From REEB470 sp032117095 (GTDB lineage: Bacteria; Bacillota; Bacilli; Paenibacillales; YIM-B00363), in assembly GCA_032117095.1 (NCBI GenBank), contig JAULZZ010000024.1, forward strand, positions 1 through 8,084: a stretch of DNA of 8,084 nucleotides, written 5' to 3'. Both the position numbers and the translations under genes were made by a program. The notes beneath the pieces were generated by a model that saw nothing but the letters and a program-made list of their open reading frames with translations, was not told where the DNA came from and did no database searches. Each line of letters starts with the position of its first letter. Position 1 is the stretch's first letter. This document shows positions 1-6,380 of the stretch, one piece after another.

Positions 1-203
1 AACGCTTTGCTACGCGTTGTCATAACGGCTTTGATCAAGCGCGTACTGACCTACTCGCCATGTTCTCCGCGTCGCATGGGTCCCCCACGTCCACGCTGGA
101 CATCCCCCAACCCGAACTAATGTTCTCCTCGTAGCATGGGTCCCCCATGCTACGAGACGGGGTTGTCCCCATTTACACATACTTCTTGACGCTCCCATAC
201 CGC
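1..203. other. Non-coding stretch left of ftsW
   Basis: No credible gene is visible. Frames 1 and 3 on the + strand stay open from the window edge to stops near 120 and 137, so the tail of an upstream gene cannot be excluded, but the residues are not recognisable and the open frames run into the hairpin repeats. The minus-strand open frame across 10-225 repeats WGTHATRRT twice only because the DNA repeats. The expected dcw neighbours murD and mraY are not visible within the window. Confidence 0.5.
61..170. repeat. GC-rich hairpin repeats (REP-like), two units 60 bp apart
   Basis: A 29-base unit occurs at 61-89 and again at 121-149 with three differences (g/t at 69/129, c/a at 73/133, c/t at 88/148). 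The second unit belongs to a perfect hairpin: a 13-base stem CTCGTAGCATGGG at 128-140 pairs with 144-156 around a TCC loop. In the first unit the same stem is broken by base changes. Smaller hairpins follow: GTCCA/TGGAC at 89-93 and 97-101, and GGGG/CCCC at 159-162 and 167-170. No T-run follows, so this is not a standard terminator. It resembles a repetitive extragenic palindrome, but copy number elsewhere in the genome cannot be seen here. Confidence 0.6.
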
Positions 204-280
204 AATCCGATTGCTTAAAAAGCAATGTGATTTCTTGTGAAATTGGTATCTTTGTATGGATATTTTTAATCGGTGTTTAG
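204..280 (-). repeat. Small inverted-repeat element, copy A (truncated)
   Basis: The reverse complement of 204-282 aligns with 1501-1579 without gaps, about 67 of 79 positions identical by hand alignment. It starts with the same end, TACTAAACAC, and keeps the internal hairpin around TTTCACAAGAAA and the CTTTTTAA block. The outer end (at 280) is followed by TA. The other end is lost: left of 204 the similarity stops before the second terminal repeat. It also forms a TTGCTT/AAGCAA hairpin at 211-225. It lies just upstream of the ftsW ribosome binding site and may carry promoter-like sequence for that gene (TTGGTA at 243-248, 16 bases, TTTAAT at 265-270), which is weak and unproven. Confidence 0.7.
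243..270 (+). promoter_or_regulatory. Weak candidate promoter for ftsW inside repeat copy A
   Basis: TTGGTA (243-248), a 16-base spacer and TTTAAT (265-270) resemble a sigma-A promoter with four and five of six consensus bases. Transcription would start near 277, about 25 bases before the ftsW start codon. All of it lies within the small repeat element, so the element could supply the promoter. This is inference from base matches only. Confidence 0.3.
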
Positions 281-302
281 TACAACAAGATAGGAGCATT
301 GC

Positions 303-1409
303 ATGCGCAAGCCCCATAATGTAGACGTACCTTTATTGGTTGTGACCATCGCCTTGCTCCTCATCGGTTTGCTGTCCGTATACAGTGCGTCGTACGTGGT
401 CGCACGGCAAGATTTTGGGGATGCGTGGTACGATGTCAAGCGACAGTTGTTGTTTGCGCTCATCGGGATTGCTGCGATGGTCGTCATCATGCGCATTGCG
501 TATTGGCGGTGGCAAAATCAGGCACTGCTGCTGTTTGTCATTGCTCTCGTTTTGCTCATCGTCGTCTTGCTCCCTGGCATCGGTGTCGTACGTGGCGGTG
601 CACGCAGTTGGTTGGGCATTGGCAGTTTTGGGGTGCAACCGTCTGAGTTTATGAAGCTTGCCTTCTTGCTTTTTGTGGCAAAAGGACTGTCCGCCAATCC
701 CCAGGCATTTGAGCGGTTTCGTACGGGACTGTTGCCCGTGTTCGTATTGATGGGCACCGTATTTGGGCTGATTATGTTACAACCAGACTTAGGAACGGGT
801 GCGGTGTTGTTGGGAGCTACGCTGTTTATGGTGTTTTGTGCAGGGGCAAAATGGCGTCATCTTAGCGTCGTCATGCTCATCGGTGTTGTGTTTATCGCGG
901 GATTGATTGCGATCGCACCGTATCGCTTGAAGCGCATTACCGCATTTTTGGACCCGTGGTCAGATCCGCTGGGAGCAGGATACCAAGCGATTCAGTCTTT
1001 GTATGCGGTAGGACCTGGGGGATTGTTTGGGGTTGGGTTTGGTGAAAGTCTCCAAAAGTTCAGTTATTTACCCGAACCACAAACGGACTTTATATTTGCG
1101 ATTTTTGCGGAGGAGTGGGGCTTGCTGGGCGGTATCGTTTTGCTTGCCTTGTTTGCTTTGCTCGTGATCCGTGGTTTTATGATTGCATGGCGTGCGCCGG
1201 ATGCGTTTGGCACGTTGCTTGCCATCGGCATTACGGGCATGATCACGGTACAAGTGTTTATGAATATCGGCGTGGTAATTGGGCTGTTGCCCGTTACTGG
1301 GGTGACATTGCCGTTTATTAGCGCAGGCGGGTCGTCGTTGATTTTATTGCTGATGGCGGTTGGATTGTTGCTGAATATTTCAAAATATGCCAAATCATAC
1401 GAATCCTAA
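303..1409 (+). CDS. ftsW: FtsW/SpoVE-family septal peptidoglycan glycosyltransferase
   Basis: A SEDS-family membrane enzyme of 368 residues, which polymerises lipid II into glycan strands at the septum with a partner class B penicillin-binding protein. The chain is a series of hydrophobic segments, as expected for about ten membrane spans. Visible family motifs are RSWLGIGSFGVQPSEFMKLA (101-120), QPDLGTG (160-166), RITAFLDPWSDPLGAGYQ (211-228), PQTDFIFA (259-266), and near the C terminus LPFISAGGSS. By alignment from memory, Asp221 in the SDPLG motif corresponds to the catalytic aspartate of SEDS proteins. The ATG at 303 follows AGGAG (292-296) with six bases spacing. Position in a dcw cluster favours FtsW or its sporulation paralogue SpoVE over RodA; these two cannot be separated by sequence here. 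The stop codon lies inside a small repeat element (1406-1502). murG does not follow. Confidence 0.95.
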   Translation: MRKPHNVDVPLLVVTIALLLIGLLSVYSASYVVARQDFGDAWYDVKRQLLFALIGIAAMVVIMRIAYWRWQNQALLLFVIALVLLIVVLLPGIGVVRGGARSWLGIGSFGVQPSEFMKLAFLLFVAKGLSANPQAFERFRTGLLPVFVLMGTVFGLIMLQPDLGTGAVLLGATLFMVFCAGAKWRHLSVVMLIGVVFIAGLIAIAPYRLKRITAFLDPWSDPLGAGYQAIQSLYAVGPGGLFGVGFGESLQKFSYLPEPQTDFIFAIFAEEWGLLGGIVLLALFALLVIRGFMIAWRAPDAFGTLLAIGITGMITVQVFMNIGVVIGLLPVTGVTLPFISAGGSSLILLLMAVGLLLNISKYAKSYES

Positions 1410-1502
1410 ACACTGGTTAAAAACAGCGATGGAGAGAGCTTTTTTTACCGAAAAAATGGAATTTTTAACCAATAAGATGTCTGTATTCAAATTTTGTTTA
1501 TA
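1406..1502 (+). repeat. Small inverted-repeat element, copy B, overlapping the ftsW stop
   Basis: The copy begins CTAAACACTGGTTAAAAAC, matching 17 of the first 18 bases of copy C, and shares TTTTTAACCAATAAGAT at 1462-1478 exactly with 1562-1578. GGTTAAAAA (1415-1423) and TTTTTAACC (1462-1470) are perfect inverted repeats. The centre (about 1425-1460) differs entirely from copies A and C, and the right end is degraded. The ftsW stop codon TAA (1407-1409) is formed by the first bases of the element. The copy runs directly into copy C with the dinucleotide TA at the junction. Confidence 0.7.
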
Positions 1503-1603
1503 CTAAACACTGATTAAAAACGTCCATACCAAGAGCCCCATTTCACAAGAAATCACTGTGCTTTTTAACCAATAAGATTCTTGAATTCAATCAGTGTTTA
1601 GTA
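1501..1603 (+). mobile_element. MITE-like element, copy C (intact, 99 bp plus flanking TA)
   Basis: The ends TACTAAACACTGATT (1501-1515) and AATCAGTGTTTAGTA (1589-1603) are perfect 15-base inverted repeats. If TA on each side is a target duplication, the element itself is 1503-1601 with 13-base terminal repeats. Inner features are ATTTC/GAAAT around ACAA, TTTTTAACC pairing with the 5' arm, and the palindrome TTGAATTCAA at 1581-1590. It has no coding capacity. Size, terminal repeats and TA flanks fit a miniature element of the IS630/Tc1-mariner type. That assignment is inference, because no transposase is in the window. A structured intergenic repeat spread by other means is the alternative. 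Confidence 0.65.
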
Positions 1604-1751
1604 TTCGTATACTCGTGGTTTCAACCCACCTTGGGAAAAACGCCTTTTGTTTTCCCGCAAAAAGAAGCCCGTTGTGTAGAGGATTTCAAGCGGGGATGCG
1701 TATTCCCCCGTACAGGGAGCTGCAGGATCTCTCTTTTGATGGACCACAGAA
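1604..1751. other. murB leader region
   Basis: No gene is seen between the repeats and murB. A TATACT at 1608-1613 could be a -10 box, but no good -35 lies at 16-18 bases. Two possible RNA hairpins are present: GGGAAAA/TTTTCCC (1633-1639 with 1650-1656) and CGGGG/CCCCG (1691-1695 with 1706-1710). No T-box or known riboswitch motif was recognised. Confidence 0.4.
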
Positions 1752-1766
1752 ATGGAGGGGCGACCG

Positions 1767-2681
1767 ATGAACGATCCTTGGATCGAAACGTTGCGTAAGT
1801 TAGAGGTCGGTGAAGTACATACGCATGTTTCTCTTGCCCCGTATACGACGTGGCGAATCGGTGGCCCTGCCGATGTCGTGGTCATTCCGACGACAAAGCA
1901 AGCGATTGCGCGCATTGTGCGAGCGGCGCAGGCGTATGGGGAGCCTTTGACGACGATGGGGCGCGGATCAAACGTGTTGGTGACGGATGCGGGCATTCGT
2001 GGAACCGTACTGTTGTTGGGCGATGCGTTGGATTACATCCATTTTCAAGAAACGACGATCGTCGCAGGGGCGGCCTATTCTTTGATCAAACTGTCCGTCA
2101 TGGCGGGACGTGCCGGCTTGAGTGGTTTGGAGTTCGCTGGGGGCATTCCTGGCAGTGTCGGCGGTGCGGTGTACATGAATGCAGGAGCGCATGGTGCAGA
2201 CATGAGTACGGTCGTCTCTGCCGTGGAAGTCGTGGATGAACAGGGAAATATCGTACGTTTGTGCAAAAATGACCTTGCGTTTGCGTACCGTCACTCGGTG
2301 TTTCACCGTCGTCTTGCCGTCATTGTCGAGGCCCATTTGGCGATGCAACCGTTTGATCGCAAAACGATCGCCAAAGCGATGGCGACGTACAAAGCGCGAC
2401 GGCTACAAACACAACCGTTGCATTTGCCTTGTGCAGGCAGTGTGTTTCGCAACCCCCCAGAGGGACATGCGGCGGCGCTCATCGAGCGTGCAGGGCTCAA
2501 AGGCTTTCGGATCGGTGGTGCGCAAGTGTCGCCGATGCATGCAAATTTCATTATTAACACGCAACAAGCGACGGCAAAAGACGTACTTGCCCTTGTCGCA
2601 CACATTCAACAAACCGTCGCCGCACAGTCAGGCGTTTTTTTGGAAGCAGAAATCCGTGTCATCGGGGAATCTGCATGGTGA
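1767..2681 (+). CDS. murB: UDP-N-acetylenolpyruvoylglucosamine reductase MurB
   Basis: A cytoplasmic FAD enzyme that reduces UDP-GlcNAc-enolpyruvate to UDP-MurNAc with NADPH, the second committed step of peptidoglycan precursor synthesis. From the ATG at 1767 it has 304 residues, usual for the Bacillus-type enzyme. FAD-binding motifs are TTWRIGGPAD (27-36), GRGSN (65-69) and GLEFAGGIPGSVGGAVYMNA (120-139). Active-site motifs follow: AYRHSVF with Arg175, AGSVFRNP with the proton-donor Ser225, and EIRVIGE with Glu295. I chose 1767 because GGAGGGG (1754-1760) lies six bases upstream. An in-frame ATG at 1752 would add five residues but overlaps this ribosome binding site and has none of its own. 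Upstream the usual partner murG is absent; downstream a promoter separates it from divIB. Confidence 0.95.
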   Translation: MNDPWIETLRKLEVGEVHTHVSLAPYTTWRIGGPADVVVIPTTKQAIARIVRAAQAYGEPLTTMGRGSNVLVTDAGIRGTVLLLGDALDYIHFQETTIVAGAAYSLIKLSVMAGRAGLSGLEFAGGIPGSVGGAVYMNAGAHGADMSTVVSAVEVVDEQGNIVRLCKNDLAFAYRHSVFHRRLAVIVEAHLAMQPFDRKTIAKAMATYKARRLQTQPLHLPCAGSVFRNPPEGHAAALIERAGLKGFRIGGAQVSPMHANFIINTQQATAKDVLALVAHIQQTVAAQSGVFLEAEIRVIGESAW

Positions 2682-2870
2682 TTTCGTGCATTTTTTGTAT
2701 GTCGCTATAAAAATACATATGTTCGGAAAATATACAAAAAAAGACGCAGCAGGGGAACGAAGTCTGCGAAAAAAAAGAAACCTACAGAGACAAAACAACA
2801 AAATCGCTGTACTTTTCAGCGGGAATTTACATTTTTTTTGTTTTCTCCCTCAAAAATATGAAAGTTGTAT
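2682..2870. other. A/T-rich gap between murB and divIB
   Basis: A strongly A-rich then T-rich stretch. Two weak hairpins are visible: CGCAG/CTGCG at 2745-2749 and 2764-2768, preceded on the + strand by an A-run (so it would read as a terminator only on the minus strand), and CGCTG/CAGCG at 2805-2809 and 2817-2821 followed ten bases later by eight T (2832-2839). The second could weakly end murB transcription. An open frame crosses the gap from 2718 but has no ribosome binding site and overlaps divIB, so I do not call it. Confidence 0.4.
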
Positions 2871-2872
2871 TG

Positions 2873-2900
2873 TTCATTGCAATCAGATTTATGGTATAAT
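2873..2900 (+). promoter_or_regulatory. Extended -10 promoter of divIB
   Basis: A perfect TATAAT at 2895-2900 is preceded by TGG (2892-2894), the TGn extension that compensates for a poor -35. The best -35 is TTCATT (2873-2878) with a 16-base spacer. Transcription should start near 2907, close to the ribosome binding site AAAGGAGGT at 2911-2919, giving a very short 5' leader. It allows divIB, and possibly ftsA-ftsZ, to be expressed independently of murB. Confidence 0.7.
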
Positions 2901-2930
2901 AAGACGTTGTAAAGGAGGTACTGCTCTATT

Positions 2931-3710
2931 GTGCCAAGACGTACGACGATCCCTACGATGCGCAACAGACGACCTCCAGGTCGACCCGCTACAAAACTTA
3001 TTTTGTTTATCCTTATTTTTTTAATGGCGATCGGGGGCGGGCTTTTTTTATGGTCTCCGTGGAGCCGCGTAGGTGTCATTGCGATTGAAGGGATACAGTT
3101 CATCTCAAAAGAAACGGTCATGCGCCAATCTCAGCTTGCCGTTGGTCAATTGTACTGGGGCGTTGACGCAGACGATGTAGCATCATGGTTGTTGCGGTTG
3201 CCTACGGTAGACAAAGCAGTCGTGACGAAGACGTTTCCAGGCAAAGTCCGCATTGCCATTACAGAGCACCGTGTTGTGGCGATGGAGCTACGGACATCCT
3301 CCCCAAAGCAAGATCAGATTGCCGATTCATTCCACGGCGTATTGGCCAATGGCGTGGCGGTCTCCCGAGAATATGTGAACAATCCGACAGCGTTGCCCCT
3401 CCTGAGTGGTTGGGAGGACGTTGCGATGAAACAAACATTGTGTCGCGTCCTCGCCCAGATTCAGGCGAATTTTTTGTATGATATTTCGGAAATTCGACCG
3501 TATTTTTCACCGGCGTATCCGGATCGCGTGCGCATATATACGCGGTCACAGCACGAGGTCATCACACGCATCGCATGGCTTCCAGAGAAACTCAGTCGTT
3601 TGGATGGATATATTTATGAACTGAGACGACGGGATAGAACCAGCGGGACGCTCGTCTTGATGGAGACGAACTATTGGCAACCACCCCCTAATTTCCAAAT
3701 AATTCCATAA
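2931..3710 (+). CDS. divIB: Cell division protein DivIB/FtsQ
   Basis: A bitopic membrane protein of 259 residues that acts at the septum with DivIC and FtsL to control septal peptidoglycan synthesis. A basic cytoplasmic tail (1-20, rich in Arg) is followed by one membrane span (about 22-42). The extracytoplasmic part starts with a POTRA domain (about 46-116), with the typical start VGVIAIEGIQFISKETV, the motif LPTVDKAVVTKTFPGKVRI and the end ITEHR. A beta domain follows (about 130-250). The start is GTG at 2931. AAAGGAGGT (2911-2919) is a near-perfect ribosome binding site, though 12 bases from GGAGG to the GTG is longer than usual. Family identity rests on architecture, the POTRA pattern and position between murB and ftsA. 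Length matches the family. Confidence 0.9.
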   Translation: MPRRTTIPTMRNRRPPGRPATKLILFILIFLMAIGGGLFLWSPWSRVGVIAIEGIQFISKETVMRQSQLAVGQLYWGVDADDVASWLLRLPTVDKAVVTKTFPGKVRIAITEHRVVAMELRTSSPKQDQIADSFHGVLANGVAVSREYVNNPTALPLLSGWEDVAMKQTLCRVLAQIQANFLYDISEIRPYFSPAYPDRVRIYTRSQHEVITRIAWLPEKLSRLDGYIYELRRRDRTSGTLVLMETNYWQPPPNFQIIP

Positions 3711-3758
3711 AGACAAAAATAACAACAGGAAAATTTATCCATCATGTGGAATATGTAC

Positions 3759-3793
3759 AGTGGATTGAATGTATATGGGGATGAACATACGAA
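3759..3793 (+). promoter_or_regulatory. Candidate overlapping sigma-H / sigma-A promoters for ftsA-ftsZ
   Basis: A sigma-H-like pair is AGTGGATTG (3759-3767), 12 bases, then GATGAAC (3780-3786), with two mismatches in the -35 and one in the -10 against RnAGGAwww and RnnGAAT. Overlapping it, TTGAAT (3765-3770), 17 bases, TACGAA (3788-3793) resembles a weak sigma-A promoter. In Bacillus subtilis ftsAZ is known to have a sigma-H promoter used for sporulation septation, which makes the site plausible. Evidence is base matching only. Confidence 0.35.
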
Positions 3794-3836
3794 TGTTTTA
3801 CAATGAGATGGCTTCATCTAAGGAGGTGTAGGGACG

Positions 3837-5066
3837 TTGAATGGCAATGATGTAATCGTAAGTTTGGATATTGGAACGTCCCAAGTCAGGGTCATCATTG
3901 GGGAATGGACAGGACAAACGTTGAATATTGTCGGCGTGGGGACGGCGCCTTCCCGAGGGGTACACAAAGGAAAAATCGTCAACATTGATCAGACGGTCGA
4001 GGCCATTCGCAGTGCGGTCAACCACGCCGAACAAATGGTAGGCATCACAATAGAGTACGTGTACTGTGGCATATCGGATGCCACGATGCAATTGCAATCC
4101 AATCGGGGCATTGTGGCAGTATCACGCGAAGATCGCGAGATCGGGGCAGAGGATGTAGAACGGGTGATCCAAGCTGCGCGGGTCATTTCTTTGCCCCCAG
4201 AGCGCGACATTATCGGGATCGTACCAAAACAGTTTATCGTCGACGGCTTAGACGGCATTCACGACCCGCGGGGCATGATTGGCGTGCGGTTAGAGGTCGA
4301 GGCGACGGTTATTACGGGATCGAAGACGACGATACACAATTTGATGCGTTCGGTCGAAAAAGCGGAGTTAAAAATTGCGAAACTCATTCACACGCCCCTT
4401 GCAGCGGGTCATTTGGCCTTGCTCAAAGACGAGCAAAATTTAGGCGTCGTGTTGGTTGACATTGGCGCAGGAGCGACGACGATTTCTTTGTTCGAACAAG
4501 GCGAGCTCATCGCCACGTCCACGCTGGAGATGGGGGGAGATTTCGTCACCAAAGACATCTCGATTGGGTTTAAGACACCCGAGGAATATGCAGAAAAGAT
4601 TAAGCTCAAGTTTGGTTGTGCGATCGAAAGCGAAGGCAGCGAAGAAGTGACATTCAGTGTGCTGCGTATCGGATCCAACGTCGAAAAAACATTTACCCAA
4701 GCAAATTTAGCCAGTGTGATGGAACCGCGATTGATCGAGATGCTCGAGTACATCGAAAACGAAGTGCACCGCATGCATCCGCACGATTTTGCTGTGGGGT
4801 ACGTGCTCACCGGTGGGGTTGCCGCCACATCGGGCATCCAACAACTCGCCCAAGAAATATGGAATAAGCCTGTACGCATTGCCGTACCAGAATATATTGG
4901 GGTGCGCGAGCCGTCGTATACGACGGGAGTCGGTCTCATTGCGTACGCCAGCAAACAGGGGCGCGAAATGGGCCAAGGCTCTTCCAAAGCAAAAGGACGC
5001 AAGCATACAAATCATCGTCGCAAAACATGGGAACGTGTAAAGACATGGATGAATGAATTTATTTAG
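3837..5066 (+). CDS. ftsA: Cell division protein FtsA
   Basis: An actin-like ATPase of 409 residues that tethers FtsZ to the membrane and recruits later divisome proteins. Visible nucleotide-binding motifs are SLDIGTSQVRVIIGE (phosphate 1, 9-23), VDIGAGATTISLF (phosphate 2, 207-219) and LTGGVAATSG (adenosine, 324-333). The FtsA-specific 1C subdomain lies about residues 84-160. A basic linker (about 380-395) leads to a C-terminal amphipathic segment, KTWERVKTWMNEFI, the membrane targeting helix. The start is TTG at 3837, ten bases after GGAGG (3822-3826). The ATG at 3841 is out of frame and encodes only four residues before a stop. ftsZ follows 18 bases after the stop, so the pair is one operon. 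Confidence 0.96.
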   Translation: MNGNDVIVSLDIGTSQVRVIIGEWTGQTLNIVGVGTAPSRGVHKGKIVNIDQTVEAIRSAVNHAEQMVGITIEYVYCGISDATMQLQSNRGIVAVSREDREIGAEDVERVIQAARVISLPPERDIIGIVPKQFIVDGLDGIHDPRGMIGVRLEVEATVITGSKTTIHNLMRSVEKAELKIAKLIHTPLAAGHLALLKDEQNLGVVLVDIGAGATTISLFEQGELIATSTLEMGGDFVTKDISIGFKTPEEYAEKIKLKFGCAIESEGSEEVTFSVLRIGSNVEKTFTQANLASVMEPRLIEMLEYIENEVHRMHPHDFAVGYVLTGGVAATSGIQQLAQEIWNKPVRIAVPEYIGVREPSYTTGVGLIAYASKQGREMGQGSSKAKGRKHTNHRRKTWERVKTWMNEFI

Positions 5067-5084
5067 CAGAAGGAGGAAGCGACG

Positions 5085-6194
5085 ATGTTGGAATTTGACT
5101 TGGATATCGAACAGTTGGCTCAGATTAAGGTGATCGGTGTCGGTGGTGGCGGGAGCAATGCGGTCAATCGCATGATCGAAGGGGGCGTACAAGGCGTCAA
5201 GTTTTTTACGGTCAATACGGATGCCCAAGCGTTGCACATGTCCAAAGCCGATACAAAGTTGCAAATCGGGGATAAACTTACCCGTGGGCTCGGGGCAGGA
5301 GCAAATCCCGAAGTAGGAAAAAAAGCGGCCGAAGAGTCACGAGACGTATTGCACAACGTACTCAAAGGCGCAGACATGGTTTTTGTGACCGCAGGGATGG
5401 GGGGCGGTACAGGGACAGGAGCCGCACCGATTATTGCAGACATTGCACGGGAATGTGGGGCGTTGACGGTCGGGGTGGTGACGCGTCCGTTTACGTTCGA
5501 GGGCCCACGACGCAAAGCCCAAGCAGAACAAGGCATCGCAGCATTAAAGGAAAAAGTCGATACGTTGATCGTCATCCCCAACGACCGCTTATTAGAAATT
5601 GTTGACAAAAAAACACCGATGTTAGAAGCGTTTCGTGAAGCAGACAACGTGTTGCGTCAAGGCGTACAAGGCATTTCAGATTTGATCGCTGTGCCTGGAT
5701 TGATCAACTTGGACTTTGCGGACGTCAAAACGATTATGACTGAGCGCGGATCGGCACTCATGGGGATTGGACGTTCGAGCGGGGAAAACCGCGCAGCAGA
5801 AGCAGCCAAACGTGCGATCATGAGTCCATTGCTCGAAACATCGATTGATGGGGCGCGAGGGGTCATTATGAATATTACGGGCGGGATGGATCTCAGCTTG
5901 CACGAGGTCAACGAGGCGGCCGAAATTGTCATTTCTTCTGCGGACCCTGATGTGAATATGATTTTTGGGGCGATCATTGACGAAAACTTAAAAGAAGAAA
6001 TTAAAGTAACGGTCATCGCCACAGGCTTTGGCAACAAGCCGCCGGTATCTTCAATCCGCGGTGGATCGCTCGTGGATGTGTTGGCATCGAAGACCCAAGG
6101 AATTCCACGCACGTTGAATCAGGCGTCTTCGCCCAATGCACTAGAAATTCCTACGTTTATGCGCAACCGCAATAAATCTAAATTTGAAGATTAG
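5085..6194 (+). CDS. ftsZ: Cell division protein FtsZ
   Basis: A tubulin-like GTPase of 369 residues that forms the cytokinetic ring. The GTP-binding domain shows GVGGGGSNAVNRM (18-30), the tubulin signature GGGTGTG (106-112) and NDRLL (166-170). The catalytic T7 loop is NLDFADVKTIM (208-218), with Asp210 and Asp213 as the residues that complete the GTPase site of the neighbouring subunit. The globular core ends near 316, and a short linker leads to the conserved C-terminal peptide IPTFMRNR (355-362), which binds FtsA and SepF-type partners. The ATG at 5085 has GGAGG (5072-5076) eight bases upstream. The linker is short, about 35 residues. A hairpin terminator follows, so ftsZ closes the cluster. 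Confidence 0.98.
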   Translation: MLEFDLDIEQLAQIKVIGVGGGGSNAVNRMIEGGVQGVKFFTVNTDAQALHMSKADTKLQIGDKLTRGLGAGANPEVGKKAAEESRDVLHNVLKGADMVFVTAGMGGGTGTGAAPIIADIARECGALTVGVVTRPFTFEGPRRKAQAEQGIAALKEKVDTLIVIPNDRLLEIVDKKTPMLEAFREADNVLRQGVQGISDLIAVPGLINLDFADVKTIMTERGSALMGIGRSSGENRAAEAAKRAIMSPLLETSIDGARGVIMNITGGMDLSLHEVNEAAEIVISSADPDVNMIFGAIIDENLKEEIKVTVIATGFGNKPPVSSIRGGSLVDVLASKTQGIPRTLNQASSPNALEIPTFMRNRNKSKFED

Positions 6195-6235
6195 TCGCAT
6201 ACCGTGGTCATCGAAGGGGATTGTCGTAGGTCATC

Positions 6236-6291
6236 AAAAAAACGTCCAAATGGGTATCGAAATTCCGATACGAGATTTGAACGTTTTTTTT
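6236..6291. terminator. Bidirectional intrinsic terminator between ftsZ and the minus-strand operon
   Basis: A stepped stem pairs AACGT (6241-6245) with ACGTT (6281-6285), CAAAT (6247-6251) with ATTTG (6275-6279), and GTATCG (6254-6259) with CGATAC (6266-6271) around a six-base loop. Eight T (6284-6291) follow on the + strand, and seven A (6236-6242) precede it, giving a T-run on the minus strand too. It therefore ends ftsZ and also the convergent CDGSH gene, whose stop lies eight bases away. Confidence 0.88.
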
Positions 6292-6298
6292 GTACAGA

Positions 6299-6379
6299 TT
6301 ACTTTGGCGTGGCTTTGTTGTGTGAACCATCGCAATGTCCTTCAGGGTTTTTCGTTTGCCCACATTGGCATTGTCCCAT
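6299..6379 (-). CDS. Very small CDGSH iron-sulfur protein (26 residues)
   Basis: A 26-codon frame missed by usual length cut-offs. After MGQ it reads CQCGQTKNPEGHCDGSH and ends in NKATPK. The three Cys and one His (Cys4, Cys6, Cys16, His20) match the ligand set of CDGSH (mitoNEET-type) 2Fe-2S domains, C-x-C ... C-D-G-(S/T)-H. The family is linked to redox or iron-sulfur sensing and transfer. The ATG at 6379 lies one base after the marR stop. AAAGGGGGTG (6386-6395), inside the last marR codons, is a good ribosome binding site eight bases from its G-run. A terminator follows directly. The protein is much shorter than typical CDGSH proteins of about 60-80 residues and is almost only the motif, so dimerisation or a partner would be needed to hold a cluster. 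An upstream in-frame GTG at 6388 would add three residues but lies within the ribosome binding site. Confidence 0.8.
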   Translation of the reverse strand: MGQCQCGQTKNPEGHCDGSHNKATPK

Positions 6380-6380
6380 G

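Noticed and set aside
85..100. A 16-base identity between the upstream region and ftsA (4513-4528)
   Set aside because: It is exact but isolated, with no extended similarity on either side; chance or a common codon-like string is enough.
61..149. Possible CRISPR array from two similar units
   Set aside because: Only two units with an imperfect repeat and hairpins spreading beyond the unit; no further repeats or cas genes.
10..225. A minus-strand frame with repeated WGTHATRRT
   Set aside because: The peptide repeat is a by-product of the palindromic DNA repeats; no plausible start signal.
1604..1751. T-box or other riboswitch ahead of murB
   Set aside because: Hairpins exist but no conserved T-box or known riboswitch core could be found.
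1752..1766. ATG at 1752 as the murB start
   Set aside because: It overlaps the GGAGGGG that serves the ATG at 1767 and has no ribosome binding site of its own.
2718..3024. An open + frame through the murB-divIB gap with a Lys/Arg-rich start
   Set aside because: It has no ribosome binding site, overlaps divIB in another frame, and its make-up reflects A-rich DNA.
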